Numbered from the stretch's first letter, positions 22,363-31,418 are shown. The stretch: 64,000 bases of DNA from Sphaerimonospora thailandensis (GCF_016863115.1 NZ_BOOG01000025.1:1-64000), one strand, 5' to 3'. Notes: generated by a model not told the origin, from the sequence alone. Numbers and translations: made by a program.

Positions 22363-23565
22363 GTGACCGGTGACGCCGCCGACCGTCTCCTGCCGGATCC
22401 GAAGCGGCCCTTCCGTCTGATCGTGACCGGGGGCGGGACGGGCGGCCACACCTACCCCGCCCTGACAGCGGTACGCACCCTGCAGGGCAGGCTTGCGGCC
22501 ACCGGCAGGGCTCTGGAGGTCTTGTGGGTCGGAACGGCGGACGGTCTGGAGGCGCGCGTCGCGGCGGCTGAGGGGATCGAGTTCGCCACGGTCGCCACCG
22601 GTAAGGTACGCCGCTCCCGCAATCCGCTGGAGATCGTCTCAAACATCAAGGACATGGGCCGCGCCCTGCTCGGCGTCATCCAGGCCCGTTCGATCGTCTC
22701 CGGGTTCCGGCCCGATGTGGTGCTGGCCACGGGCGGCTACGTCGCCGTTCCGGTGGGCCTGGCGGCCCGGATGCGCCGCCGTCCTCTGGTGGTCCATGAG
22801 CAGACGGTCCGTCTGGGTCTGGCCAACCGGATGCTCGCTCGTGCCGCGACGCGCTTTGCCGTGTCGTCCGAGTCGACCCTGTCTCTTCTGCCGGAGTCGG
22901 TTCGTGCGGGTGCCGTCGTCACGGGCAATCCCGTACGGCCCGAGGCGCTGTCGGGGCGGCCGGAGCGGGCGGTGGAGGCGCTCGGCCTGCACGGCTTCGA
23001 TCGCTCCCTGCCGACCGTCTACGTCACCGGCGGGGCCCAGGGGTCGCAGCAGATCAACACCCTGATGTACGGCATCCTGCCGTGGCTGCTGTCTCACGCG
23101 AACGTCATCCACCAATGCGGGGCGGCGAACCTGGAGGGCCTGCGCCGGGACGCCGGTCAGCTGCCCGCCGAGCTCGCGGCCCGCTATCTGCTCACTGGTT
23201 TCGTCGGCCCGGAGCTGCCCGACGTTCTCGCGCTGGCCGATGTGGTGATCTCGCGGAGCGGCGCGGGGACGATCGCCGAGCTGACCGCGCTGGGCAAGGC
23301 GGCTGTGCTCATTCCGCTCGCCAGCTCCGCGGGCGGGGAACAGGAGCACAACGCTCGCCATCTGCACGAGGCCGGTGCGGCGGTTGCTCTGCTGGGCAAT
23401 GTGTCACCTGATGGCCTGCGGCAGGCCGTGGCTCCGCTGCTCGCCGACCCGGCGTACCGCGCCGACATCGCGAAGCGGGCCATGGCGCATGGCCGGCCCG
23501 ATGCGGCCGACCGGCTCGTCGATGTCGTCCTGTCGGTCGCCTCCCCCACCGACGGATCTCACTGA
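22363..23565 (+). CDS. MurG-family GlcNAc transferase (UDP-GlcNAc:lipid-type)
   Basis: 400 residues from GTG 22363 (GGGAG 8 nt upstream; TTG 22330 is an in-frame alternative). N-terminal GT-B motif GGGTGGHTYPALT, the MurG pattern G-G-T-G-G-H, then RPDVVLATGGYVAVPVGLAA and HEQTVRLGLANR. The C-terminal UDP-GlcNAc domain has VTGGAQGSQQIN, CGAAN, DVVISRSGAGTIAEL and IPLASSAGGEQEHNA. MurG makes lipid II from lipid I at the inner face of the membrane. Canonical murG sits in the dcw cluster between ftsW and murC; none of those genes is here, so this is probably an additional copy, perhaps for sporulation walls or another glycolipid. Confidence 0.85.
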   Translation: MTGDAADRLLPDPKRPFRLIVTGGGTGGHTYPALTAVRTLQGRLAATGRALEVLWVGTADGLEARVAAAEGIEFATVATGKVRRSRNPLEIVSNIKDMGRALLGVIQARSIVSGFRPDVVLATGGYVAVPVGLAARMRRRPLVVHEQTVRLGLANRMLARAATRFAVSSESTLSLLPESVRAGAVVTGNPVRPEALSGRPERAVEALGLHGFDRSLPTVYVTGGAQGSQQINTLMYGILPWLLSHANVIHQCGAANLEGLRRDAGQLPAELAARYLLTGFVGPELPDVLALADVVISRSGAGTIAELTALGKAAVLIPLASSAGGEQEHNARHLHEAGAAVALLGNVSPDGLRQAVAPLLADPAYRADIAKRAMAHGRPDAADRLVDVVLSVASPTDGSH

Positions 23566-23600
23566 GTGTGCCGCTCGGCACCGGCTCATGATGACCACGC

Positions 23601-24404
23601 TCAGTTCGCGGCGGGTCGGCAGGCGAGGACTATCTGAAAGTCGGCGTCCTCCACCAGCGCCCCGGTGCCGGCGTGCGTGGTGAGCAGGTCTGTGGCTGCG
23701 GCCTCGAACTCCTCGATCCGGTCGCCGAACAGGGGACGCGCGGCGAAGGAGGTCGAGTACAGGTACCCGATTACCTGCTCGGGAGTCCAGATGCGCCGCA
23801 CCGGGATGCGCGTCTCCTCCACCTGGCAGAACGCCGACTCGGCCAGCACCTGCGCGTACGGCTTGTCGTGGTGGGCGTAGGTCTGCCCGCTGCCGGCGCG
23901 GCGCTGCTCACCGAGGAACTCCTGGATCAGCGCGCGCAACGCGTCCGTCCAGGTGGTGCGGGCGGTCCACAGGCTGCCGTCGCCCATGACGGCCACTGCG
24001 CCGTCGGCGGACACGTAGCCGTCCAGGGCCTTCAGCACCGCGGGCTGGTCCATCCAGTGAAACGCCCGGCAGATCGTCACCAGGTCGGCCATCCAACCCG
24101 CATAGGGCGGGGCGAAGTCCTCCGCACGCCGGTGATGCAGGCGCAGCGTCGTCGTGCCGGGAAGCAGGGGCCGCAGGGCCGCGCCCGCCTGAGTGATCAT
24201 TCCCTCGTCCGGCTCGACCACGTCGACCTCGGTGAACGCCTCCCACAGCGCGGCGGGGACCTGGCCGGTTCCACTTCCCAGGTCCAGCAGCCTGCGCGGT
24301 GGGGCCAGGTGGTTCACCCGACTGGCCAGCAGTTCGGCCGCCTCGGGCGGGATTCCGGGCCGATACCGCCGGTAGTAGGGGGTGGTTCCGGTGAACGTGT
24401 TCAT
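23601..24404 (-). CDS. SAM-dependent class I methyltransferase
   Basis: 267 residues. Motif I LLDLGSGTGQVPAAL at about 40-54, acidic residue in VDVVEPDEGM, then MADLVTICRAFHWMD, the post-motif of the UbiE/Methyltransf_11 group. The substrate is not predictable. It is monocistronic, convergent with the MurG-like gene; the 35-bp gap between them holds a short GTGCC/GGCAC hairpin. Confidence 0.85.
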   Translation of the reverse strand: MNTFTGTTPYYRRYRPGIPPEAAELLASRVNHLAPPRRLLDLGSGTGQVPAALWEAFTEVDVVEPDEGMITQAGAALRPLLPGTTTLRLHHRRAEDFAPPYAGWMADLVTICRAFHWMDQPAVLKALDGYVSADGAVAVMGDGSLWTARTTWTDALRALIQEFLGEQRRAGSGQTYAHHDKPYAQVLAESAFCQVEETRIPVRRIWTPEQVIGYLYSTSFAARPLFGDRIEEFEAAATDLLTTHAGTGALVEDADFQIVLACRPAAN

Positions 24405-24585
24405 CGCAAGCTCCTTTGCGGTGCCGGTGACAGTGGATCGGCGTGTCGTCTGGTGAACTCCCCATATCCGAAGGCTCCTGCCACGGCTCGTCTCATGCCT
24501 ACGGTGATTGTTCCGTTCGGCTTTGCCGTCTCATGCGCGCGTTTCCGCCGTGCCTTTGTCCCGGCCGGGGGATCCCTTCTGAGAG

Positions 24586-27549
24586 ATGACGGGATACGCC
24601 GATATGAGGAATCCGCCGCAGCCGCCGTACGCGGAGGAACTGCGCGCGGCGCTCGGGCGTGCCGTCGCCGGCGAGGTGCGGTTCGGTCCCGGCGATCGCG
24701 CGATGTACGCGCACGAAGCGTCGATCTTCCGCCAGGTGCCCGTCGGCGTGGTGCTGCCACGCGATGCGGGCGACGTCGAGGCCGCGCTGGCGGTGTGCCG
24801 CCGGTTCGGGGCGCCCGTGCTCGGCCGCGGCTGCGGCACCTCGCTCGCCGGGCAGAGCGTCAACGGCGCCGTGGTCTTCGACTTCACCCGGCACATGGAC
24901 GCCATCGTCGGCCTCGATCCGGAGCGTCGCACGGCACGCGTCCAGCCCGGCGTCATCTGCGACGCGCTGCGCGACGCGGCCGAGCCGTACGGCCTGACCT
25001 TCGGGCCGGACCCGGCCACGCACGATCACGCGACGCTTGGCGGGATGATCGGCAACAACTCCTGCGGCACCCACTCGGCCATGGCGGGCAAGACGGTCGA
25101 CAACATTGAAGAACTGGAGATCGTCACCTACGACGGCACCCGGATGCGGGTCGGCCCCACCGGCGAGGCGGAGCTGGAGCGCATCATCATGGCCGGCGGC
25201 CGCCGCGGGGCGATCTATGCCGGGCTGCGGCGCATCCGCGACGCCTACGCGCAGGTGATCAGGGACGGGATGCCGGACATCCCGCGCCGGGTGTCCGGCT
25301 ACAACCTGGACGCGCTGCTGCCCGAGAACGGCTTCAACGTCGCCCGCGCCCTGGTCGGCTCGGAGAGCACGCTGGCGTTGACGCTGGAGGCGACCTGCCG
25401 CCTGGTGGAGTCCCCGCCGCACCGGTCGCTCGTCGTGCTCGGCTACCCCGACATTCCGTCCTCCGGGTACGACGTGCCGTGGCTGCTGGGGTTCGGCGCC
25501 ATCGGACTGGAGTTCACCAGCCGCCACGTCGTCGACAACCTGCGGGCCAAGCGCTTTCCCGCCGCGCGGGACGCGCGGCTGCTGCCGCCCGGCGAGGCGT
25601 GGCTGCTCATGGAGTTCGGCGGGCGCACCAGACGCGAGGCCGACGCGGCCGCGCGGGCGCTGATCCGCGCCCTGGCCACGCTGGGTGTCCGGTCGTACCC
25701 GAACGGCCACGCACCCCCGAGCCATCGGTTCTACGACGATCCCGACGAGGCGGCCGCCGTCTGGGAGATCCGGAGCAACTCGGCAGGCACATCCCGGATG
25801 CCGGTCGGCCTGGGCGGCCATGGCGGCTGGCCGAACTGGGAGGACGCCGCGGTCGCCCCGGAACGGCTCGGGCCGTACCTGCGCGACTTCGTCCACCTGC
25901 TGGACCGGTACGGCTACGACGGGGTGTTCTACGGCCACTGGGGCGACGGGTGCGTCCACTGCCGCATCGACTTCGACCTGCGCACCGCCGAAGGCGTACG
26001 GAAGTACCGGCGGTTCATGGAGGAGGCCGCCGACCTGGTCGTCTCGTACGGCGGGTCGCTGTCGGGGGAGCACGGCGACGGGCACGGCCGGGCCGAGCTG
26101 TGGCCCCGGATGTTCCCGCCGGAGCTGATGCGCGCGTTCGAGGAGTTCAAACGGCTGTGGGACCCCGAGGGCCGGCTGAACCCGCACAAGCTGATCGATC
26201 CGTACCCGCTGGACGCGCACCTGCGGGAGGGCACGGCCTACCGTCCGGAGCAGCCGGCCACGGTGTTCGCCTTCCCCCAGGACGGGGGCAGCTTCACCGA
26301 GGCGGCCGGCCGCTGCTTCGGCGTCGGAACCTGCCGCCGCACCGGCGGCGGCTTCATGTGCCCGAGCTTCATGGTGACCAGGGAGGAGAAGCACTCCACC
26401 CGGGGCCGGGCCCGGCTGCTGCAGGAGATGTGCGAGGCCACCGGGCCGATCAGGGACCGGTGGCGCAGCGACGAGGTCAAGGAGTCGCTCGATCTCTGCC
26501 TGGCCTGCAAGGGCTGCCGGGGTGACTGCCCGGTCAGGGTCGACATCGCCACCTACAAGGCCGAGTTCCTGCACCACTACTACGCCGGACGCCTCAGGCC
26601 CCGGCAGGCGTACGCGCTCGGACTGATCGACGTGTGGGCGCGGCTGGCCTCGCGCGTGCCGGGGCCGGTCAACGCCGTCACCCACGCGCCGGGGCTGCAC
26701 CGCCTCGTCAAGCTCGCCGCCGGGGTGGCCCCGGAACGCGATGTGCCGCGCTTCGCCCGGCGGACCTTCACCAGGATGTTCGCGGCCCGGGCCCGGCGGG
26801 GGCCGGACACCGCGGGCCCGCCGGTGCTGCTGTGGCCGGACACGTTCGTCAACCACTTCGAGCCGGGGATCGCGGTCGCGGCCGTCAAGGTGCTGGAGGC
26901 GGCCGGGTTCCGGGTCCTGATCCCCGATGGGGCACTGTGCTGCGGCAGGCCGCTGTACGACTACGGCATGCTGCGGCTCGCCCGGCGCTACCTGCGGCGC
27001 GTCCTGGACGGGCTGCGCCCGTACCTGGAGGCGGGGATCCCGCTGGTCGGGCTCGAGCCGAGCTGCCTGGCCGTCTTCCGCGACGAGCTGACCAACCTGC
27101 TGCCGCGCGACCTCGACGCGCGGCGGCTGCACGCGCAGAGCTTCACACTGTCGGAGTTCCTGACCGGGCACGCACCCGACTGGCCGGTGCCCCGGCTGCG
27201 CCGCGCCGCGCTCGTCCAGCCGCACTGCCACCACCACGCGGTCATGGGATTCGACGCCGATCGGCGGCTGCTGCGCGCGGTTGGGCTGGACCTGGAGATC
27301 CCCGACGCCGGCTGCTGCGGCATGGCCGGCAGCTTCGGCTACGAGGCGGGGGAGCGGCACCGGGTCTCCATGGCCGCCGGGGAACGGGTGCTGCTGCCCG
27401 CGGTGCGGGAGTGCCCGCCGGACACACTGATCATCGCGGACGGCTTCAGCTGCCGCGGCCAGATCGCGGACGGGACCGGCCGGACCGCGCTGCACCTCGC
27501 CGAGGTGCTCGCGCTGGCGATACGTGAGCAGCGGAAGGATCCGACATGA
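24586..27549 (+). CDS. FAD- and Fe-S-binding oxidoreductase, D-lactate dehydrogenase type (Dld-GlpC fusion)
   Basis: 987 residues. FAD-binding PCMH domain about 40-210 (VVLPRDAGDVEAAL, PVLGRGCGTSLAGQSVNGAVV, DPATHDHATLGGMIGNNSCGTHS). FAD-oxidase C domain about 260-540 with GHWGDGCVHCRIDFDL and SLSGEHGDGHGRAELW, flavin-linked and metal-binding. Ferredoxin-like cluster: CFGVGTCR...FMCPS and CLACKGCRGDCP (about 570-645). Two GlpC/HdrB-type CCG regions: LCCGRPLYDYG and CHHHAVMG...GCCGMAGSFG. These enzymes oxidise D-lactate or other 2-hydroxy acids and pass electrons to quinone. The stop overlaps the next start in ATGA, coupling it to a pyruvate-oxidase-like gene. ATG 24604 is an alternative start; neither has a strong ribosome binding site. 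Confidence 0.87.
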   Translation: MTGYADMRNPPQPPYAEELRAALGRAVAGEVRFGPGDRAMYAHEASIFRQVPVGVVLPRDAGDVEAALAVCRRFGAPVLGRGCGTSLAGQSVNGAVVFDFTRHMDAIVGLDPERRTARVQPGVICDALRDAAEPYGLTFGPDPATHDHATLGGMIGNNSCGTHSAMAGKTVDNIEELEIVTYDGTRMRVGPTGEAELERIIMAGGRRGAIYAGLRRIRDAYAQVIRDGMPDIPRRVSGYNLDALLPENGFNVARALVGSESTLALTLEATCRLVESPPHRSLVVLGYPDIPSSGYDVPWLLGFGAIGLEFTSRHVVDNLRAKRFPAARDARLLPPGEAWLLMEFGGRTRREADAAARALIRALATLGVRSYPNGHAPPSHRFYDDPDEAAAVWEIRSNSAGTSRMPVGLGGHGGWPNWEDAAVAPERLGPYLRDFVHLLDRYGYDGVFYGHWGDGCVHCRIDFDLRTAEGVRKYRRFMEEAADLVVSYGGSLSGEHGDGHGRAELWPRMFPPELMRAFEEFKRLWDPEGRLNPHKLIDPYPLDAHLREGTAYRPEQPATVFAFPQDGGSFTEAAGRCFGVGTCRRTGGGFMCPSFMVTREEKHSTRGRARLLQEMCEATGPIRDRWRSDEVKESLDLCLACKGCRGDCPVRVDIATYKAEFLHHYYAGRLRPRQAYALGLIDVWARLASRVPGPVNAVTHAPGLHRLVKLAAGVAPERDVPRFARRTFTRMFAARARRGPDTAGPPVLLWPDTFVNHFEPGIAVAAVKVLEAAGFRVLIPDGALCCGRPLYDYGMLRLARRYLRRVLDGLRPYLEAGIPLVGLEPSCLAVFRDELTNLLPRDLDARRLHAQSFTLSEFLTGHAPDWPVPRLRRAALVQPHCHHHAVMGFDADRRLLRAVGLDLEIPDAGCCGMAGSFGYEAGERHRVSMAAGERVLLPAVRECPPDTLIIADGFSCRGQIADGTGRTALHLAEVLALAIREQRKDPT

Positions 27550-29396
27550 GCCAAGAGCGCACCGCCTCGGACGTCCTGGTCGACCGGCTCATCGCGTGGG
27601 GCGTGGACACGGTCTTCGGGTTGCCCGGCGACGGCATCAACGGGTTCGTCGACGCGCTGCACAAGCGGCACGACGACCTCAGGTACGTCCATGTCCGGCA
27701 CGAGGAGGTCGCCGCCATGGCGGCCGTGGGGTACGCCAAGTTCACCGGGCGGCTCGGCGTGTGCTTCGCCACCTCGGGGCCGGGCGCCGCGCACCTGCTC
27801 AACGGCCTGCTGGACGCGCGGACCGAGCAGGCGCCGATCCTGGCCATCAGCGGCATGACCTACCACGACCTCGTCGGGACCAGCTACCTGCAGGACGTCA
27901 ACACCGACTACCTGTTCAACGACGTCGCGCTCTACAACCAGCGGATCATGGGCCCGGCCCACGTGATCAACGTCACCGACTACGCCGTCCGCACCGCGCT
28001 CACCCAGCGCGGACCGGCCCACCTGTCGTTCCCGATCGACTACCAGGCCGCAGCGGCCGGCTCGGGCACCCGCTTCCGACGCAACGTCGAGGGCCACACC
28101 TCCACGGCGCACCGGCCGCCGATCCGGGTGCCGTGCGGGGAGGACCTGGAGGAGGCGGCGCAGGTCTTCGCCGGGCGGACCCGGATCGTCATCCTCGCCG
28201 GGGCGGGCGCGCGCGGAGCCGGGGAGGAGCTGGAGGCGGTCGCCGAGCGGCTCGCCGCGCCCATCGTGAAAGCCCAGCTCGGCAAGGACTGCGTACCCGA
28301 CGACAGCCCCTACACCACCGGGCCGATCGGCCTGGTGGGCAGCCGCCCCAGCGAGGAGGCGCTGGAGGAGTGCGACGCGCTGCTGATCGTCGGCTCCACC
28401 ATGCCGTACATCGAGTACTACCCCTCGCCGGGGCAGGCGGTCTGCGTGCAGATCGACGACCGGCCCGAACGGCTCGGCCTGCGCCACCCGGTGGACGTCC
28501 CGCTGGCCGGTGACGCCCGGGCGACGCTCGCCGCGCTGCTGCCGATGCTGCCGCGCAACGACGACCGCGCGTTCCTGGCGAAGGCACAGGAGGGCATGCG
28601 CGAGTGGTGGGCGCTGATGGAGGCGCGCGGTACGCGTACCGACCTGCCGATGAAGCCGCAGGTCCCCGCCTGGGCGCTGAACGACGCGCTGGCGGACGAC
28701 GCGATCGTCTGCGGCGACTCGGGGACCGTCACGACCTGGGTCGCCCGGCAGATCAGGACCCGGCGCGGCCAGCTGTTCTCCTTCTCTGGGACCAACTGCT
28801 CGATGGCCGCCGGCCTGCCGTACGCGATCGGGGCGCAGGCGGCCTATCCGGGGCGGCAGGTCGTGGTCTTCACCGGAGACGGGTCGATGACGATGCAGCT
28901 CGGCGACTTCCTCACCGCGGTGCAGCACAACCTGCCGATCAAGGTCGTGGTCATCAAGAACAACACGCTGGGCCTGATCAAGTGGGAGCAGATGGTGTTC
29001 CTCGGCAACCCCGAGTACGGCGTGGACCTCGCGCCGATGGACTTCGTGAAGTTCGCCGAGGCCTGTGGCGCCCGCGGGGCGCGCATCGAGGATCCACGCA
29101 CCTGCGCCGGTCAGATGCGCGAGGCGCTGTCGTGGGACGGGCCCGTGATCGTCGAGTGCGTCGTCGACCAGCACGAACCGCCGCTGCCGGCGAAGGTGAA
29201 GAGCGACCAGGTGCGCAAGCTGTTCGACGCGCTGCGGCAGGGCACGCCCAACCGCAACCGCATCGCTCTGCAGATGGTCAAGGACCTGCTCGACGAGGCG
29301 AGCTTCGAGGCCAGCCCGGGCCACGTGATCCCCGGCCCCATCGGCCGCGCCGCCGCCGAGGTCGTCGAGAAGCTGCGCGACCGCACCGAGGAGTGA
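27546..29396 (+). CDS. TPP-dependent enzyme, pyruvate oxidase/acetolactate synthase family
   Basis: 616 residues. N-terminal pyrimidine domain (about 7-170) with VDTVFGLPGDGINGFVDAL and the catalytic Glu in HVRHEEVAAMAAVGYAKFTG. Central domain about 195-330. C-terminal pyrophosphate domain has the TPP/Mg motif GDGSMTMQLGDF...IKNNTLGLIKW. The pattern fits PoxB-type pyruvate:quinone oxidoreductase or a related pyruvate oxidase better than acetolactate synthase, which normally has a small-subunit partner that is missing here. Coupling to the upstream D-lactate-dehydrogenase-like gene suggests lactate to pyruvate to acetate plus CO2. No signal for secretion; peripheral membrane association is typical of PoxB. 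Confidence 0.84.
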   Translation: MSQERTASDVLVDRLIAWGVDTVFGLPGDGINGFVDALHKRHDDLRYVHVRHEEVAAMAAVGYAKFTGRLGVCFATSGPGAAHLLNGLLDARTEQAPILAISGMTYHDLVGTSYLQDVNTDYLFNDVALYNQRIMGPAHVINVTDYAVRTALTQRGPAHLSFPIDYQAAAAGSGTRFRRNVEGHTSTAHRPPIRVPCGEDLEEAAQVFAGRTRIVILAGAGARGAGEELEAVAERLAAPIVKAQLGKDCVPDDSPYTTGPIGLVGSRPSEEALEECDALLIVGSTMPYIEYYPSPGQAVCVQIDDRPERLGLRHPVDVPLAGDARATLAALLPMLPRNDDRAFLAKAQEGMREWWALMEARGTRTDLPMKPQVPAWALNDALADDAIVCGDSGTVTTWVARQIRTRRGQLFSFSGTNCSMAAGLPYAIGAQAAYPGRQVVVFTGDGSMTMQLGDFLTAVQHNLPIKVVVIKNNTLGLIKWEQMVFLGNPEYGVDLAPMDFVKFAEACGARGARIEDPRTCAGQMREALSWDGPVIVECVVDQHEPPLPAKVKSDQVRKLFDALRQGTPNRNRIALQMVKDLLDEASFEASPGHVIPGPIGRAAAEVVEKLRDRTEE

Positions 29397-29425
29397 CGCC
29401 CGCGCGTTCGTCTTTTCCGTACGGC

Positions 29426-29441
29426 GTACGGTACGGTGTAC
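29426..29441 (+). promoter_or_regulatory. TetR operator-like palindrome, exporter operon
   Basis: GTACGGTACGGTGTAC: half-sites GTACG and TGTAC (one mismatch from CGTAC) around a 6-bp centre, 28 bp before the ABC ATPase start. Sixteen of the surrounding positions match the site before the TetR gene at 31373-31388, except for two changes. The duplicate placement points to control by that TetR protein. Confidence 0.6.
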
Positions 29442-29468
29442 CCTCAATCGAGGGAAAGGGCGTACGCG

Positions 29469-30479
29469 GTGAGTTCAGGTGATCTCGCGGTGATCGCGGA
29501 GGGCCTTCGCAAGCGTTACGGCGGCAAGGACGGAAGAGACGGCAAAGATGGCAAACCGGCCCTGGACGGCTTCGACCTCACCATCCCGAAGGGGACGGTA
29601 TGCGGGCTGCTGGGCCCGAACGGCGCTGGAAAGACGACGTCGGTACGCATCCTGTCGACACTGCTGAGCCTCGACGGCGGCCGGGCCCTGGTAGGGGGTT
29701 TCGACGTCGCCGAGCAGGCCACCGAGGTCCGGCGGCGCATCGGCCTTGTGGGGCAGCACGCCGCGGTGGACGAGGTGCTCGGCGGGCGGCAGAACCTCGT
29801 CATGTTCGGGCGGCTGCACCATCTGGGCAAGCGGGCGGCCACAACCAGGGCGGACGAACTGCTGGCGCGGTTCGGCCTGGCCGACACCGGATCGAAACCG
29901 GTCAAGGCGTACTCCGGCGGGATGCGCCGCAGGCTCGATCTCGCCGTCGGCATGATCCTGTCTCCCGAGGTGCTCTTCCTCGACGAGCCGACCGTCGGCC
30001 TCGACCCACGCGGCCGGGGCGAGGTGTGGCAGGCCGTCCGCGCCCTGGCCGGCCAGGGCACCACGGTGCTGCTGACCACGCAGTACCTCGACGAGGCCGA
30101 CCAACTGGCCACGCAGATCAACGTGATGGACCACGGCAGGGTCATCGCCGAGGGCACGCCGGGCGAGCTCAAGTCGCGGATCGGTGGCGACCGGATCGAG
30201 TTCGTCGTGCATGACCGGACCCAGGTCGGGACGGCGGCCCAGGCGATCGCGCGGGTCGGCGTCACCGAGCCGGTCGTCGACCCCGATGCCGGCCGGGTGG
30301 GCGTCCAGGTGGCGCACGGAACCGATGCACTGCGAGAGACCGTGCGGGTGCTCGACCAGGCGGGCATCGACATCGATGATCTCAGCCTGCGCCGGCCCAC
30401 ACTCGACGAGGTGTTCCTGCACCTCACCGGCCGTCGTACGACCGAACCCGAACACCAGGGAAGGGAAGTCAACGCGTGA
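29469..30479 (+). CDS. ABC-2-type exporter ATPase (DrrA-like)
   Basis: 336 residues from GTG 29469 (VSSGDLAVIAEGLRKRYGG); a GTG at 29436 lies inside the operator-like sequence and is less likely. Walker A GPNGAGKTTS, Q-loop GQHAAVDEVLGGRQNL, signature AYSGGMRRRLDLA, Walker B VLFLDEPTVGLDP, and the H-loop position occupied by TTQYLDEAD. The DrrA C-terminal domain (about 245-320) ends in LRRPTLDEVFLHLTG. This class exports antibiotics and other hydrophobic molecules together with an ABC-2 permease, the next gene. A short insertion, KDGRDGKDGK, extends the N-terminal strand. Confidence 0.93.
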   Translation: MSSGDLAVIAEGLRKRYGGKDGRDGKDGKPALDGFDLTIPKGTVCGLLGPNGAGKTTSVRILSTLLSLDGGRALVGGFDVAEQATEVRRRIGLVGQHAAVDEVLGGRQNLVMFGRLHHLGKRAATTRADELLARFGLADTGSKPVKAYSGGMRRRLDLAVGMILSPEVLFLDEPTVGLDPRGRGEVWQAVRALAGQGTTVLLTTQYLDEADQLATQINVMDHGRVIAEGTPGELKSRIGGDRIEFVVHDRTQVGTAAQAIARVGVTEPVVDPDAGRVGVQVAHGTDALRETVRVLDQAGIDIDDLSLRRPTLDEVFLHLTGRRTTEPEHQGREVNA

Positions 30480-31303
30480 CGCTCGTCGCCCCCACACCGT
30501 CGTCCGGTTCCCCCGGCAGCCTGCGCTGGGCCCTGGCGGACAGCTGGACCCTCACCGTCCGCGGCGTCTCGCACTGGGTACGCAACCCCGGGCCGGTGAT
30601 CTTCTCGCTCGCCTTCAACGTCCTCATCGTCTTGATGTTCGTCTACCTGCTCGGCGGCGCGATGCGGGTGCCCGGCGGCGGGGACTACCGCGACTTCCTG
30701 ATGCCCGGCATGTTCGCGATGACCATGCTGTTCGGCATCGCGGCCACCACCCAGGCGGTGACCGCCGACGTCGAGAGGGGGATAACGGATCGGTTCCGCT
30801 CGATGCCGATGTCCGCCGCCGCGATGCTGGCCGGTCGTGCCGTCGCGGACATGCTGCTGTCGGTGCTCACGCTGGCTGTGATGGTCGTGACGGCGTTGGC
30901 GGTCGGCTGGCGGCCGTACGGCTCGACCGGAGAGTTCCTTGCCGCACTCGGCCTGATCCTCCTGCTGCGGCTGGCTCTCGTCTGGATCGGCGTGTACCTC
31001 GGCCTGGCCCTCTCGGGCGCCGAGGCGATCACCGGCGTGCAGACGCTGGAGTTCCCCGTCGGGTTCCTGTCCAGCGCGTTCGTAGCGACCGCCACCATGC
31101 CGGGCTGGCTCGGCGCGATCGCCGACTGGAACCCGATCTCATCGACCGTCACGGCGACACGCCGGCTGTTCGGCAATCCCGGCGCCGTCGGCGACTCCTG
31201 GATCGTCGAGCACGCCCTGCCGATGGCCGTCGTCTGGCCGGTCGCCCTGCTGCTGATCTTCTTCCCTCTGTCGGTCGCCAAATGGCGCAGCCTCCGCCGT
31301 TGA
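30476..31303 (+). CDS. ABC-2-type exporter permease (DrrB-like)
   Basis: 275 residues. GTG 30476 overlaps the ATPase stop (GTGA). About six hydrophobic segments are visible; family marks are RNPGPVIFSLAFNVLIVLMF, DFLMPGMFAMTMLF, DVERGITDRFRSMPMS, and LEFPVGFLSSAFVATATMPGWLGAIADWNPIS. It forms the membrane channel for the adjoining ATPase. Substrate unknown; TetR control suggests a toxic or self-made compound. The stop lies within a 14-bp tandem repeat. Confidence 0.92.
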   Translation: MTLVAPTPSSGSPGSLRWALADSWTLTVRGVSHWVRNPGPVIFSLAFNVLIVLMFVYLLGGAMRVPGGGDYRDFLMPGMFAMTMLFGIAATTQAVTADVERGITDRFRSMPMSAAAMLAGRAVADMLLSVLTLAVMVVTALAVGWRPYGSTGEFLAALGLILLLRLALVWIGVYLGLALSGAEAITGVQTLEFPVGFLSSAFVATATMPGWLGAIADWNPISSTVTATRRLFGNPGAVGDSWIVEHALPMAVVWPVALLLIFFPLSVAKWRSLRR

Positions 31304-31338
31304 GCCCAATCCGTTGAGCCCAGTCCGTTGAGTCCTCC
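31297..31338 (+). repeat. Three 14-bp tandem repeats at the permease stop codon
   Basis: Units CCGTTGAGCCCAAT, CCGTTGAGCCCAGT and CCGTTGAGTCCTCC. The first unit contains the last Arg codon and the TGA of the permease gene, so the array looks like local slippage duplication of the gene end. Each unit repeats an in-register CGTTGA. Confidence 0.75.
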
Positions 31339-31372
31339 GCCGGGGGAGAACCGGACCCAGGTGCCGGATGGC

Positions 31373-31388
31373 GTACGGTACCGCGTAC
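31373..31388 (+). promoter_or_regulatory. TetR operator-like palindrome, regulator gene
   Basis: GTACGGTACCGCGTAC: perfect half-sites GTACG/CGTAC separated by GTACCG, 30 bp before the TetR start. It matches the site at 29426-29441, which precedes the exporter genes. Autoregulation plus exporter repression is the usual arrangement. Confidence 0.65.
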
Positions 31389-31418
31389 AAGGCGCACGAC
31401 AAGGGGCCGGGGAACGAG

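Noticed and set aside
24499..27495. Minus-strand open frame of 998 codons
   Set aside because: Antisense to the FAD/Fe-S oxidoreductase, which has complete motifs. The shadow frame has no family features and no ribosome binding site.
27339..29447. Minus-strand open frame of 702 codons
   Set aside because: Antisense to the TPP enzyme; the codon bias at third positions supports the plus-strand gene.
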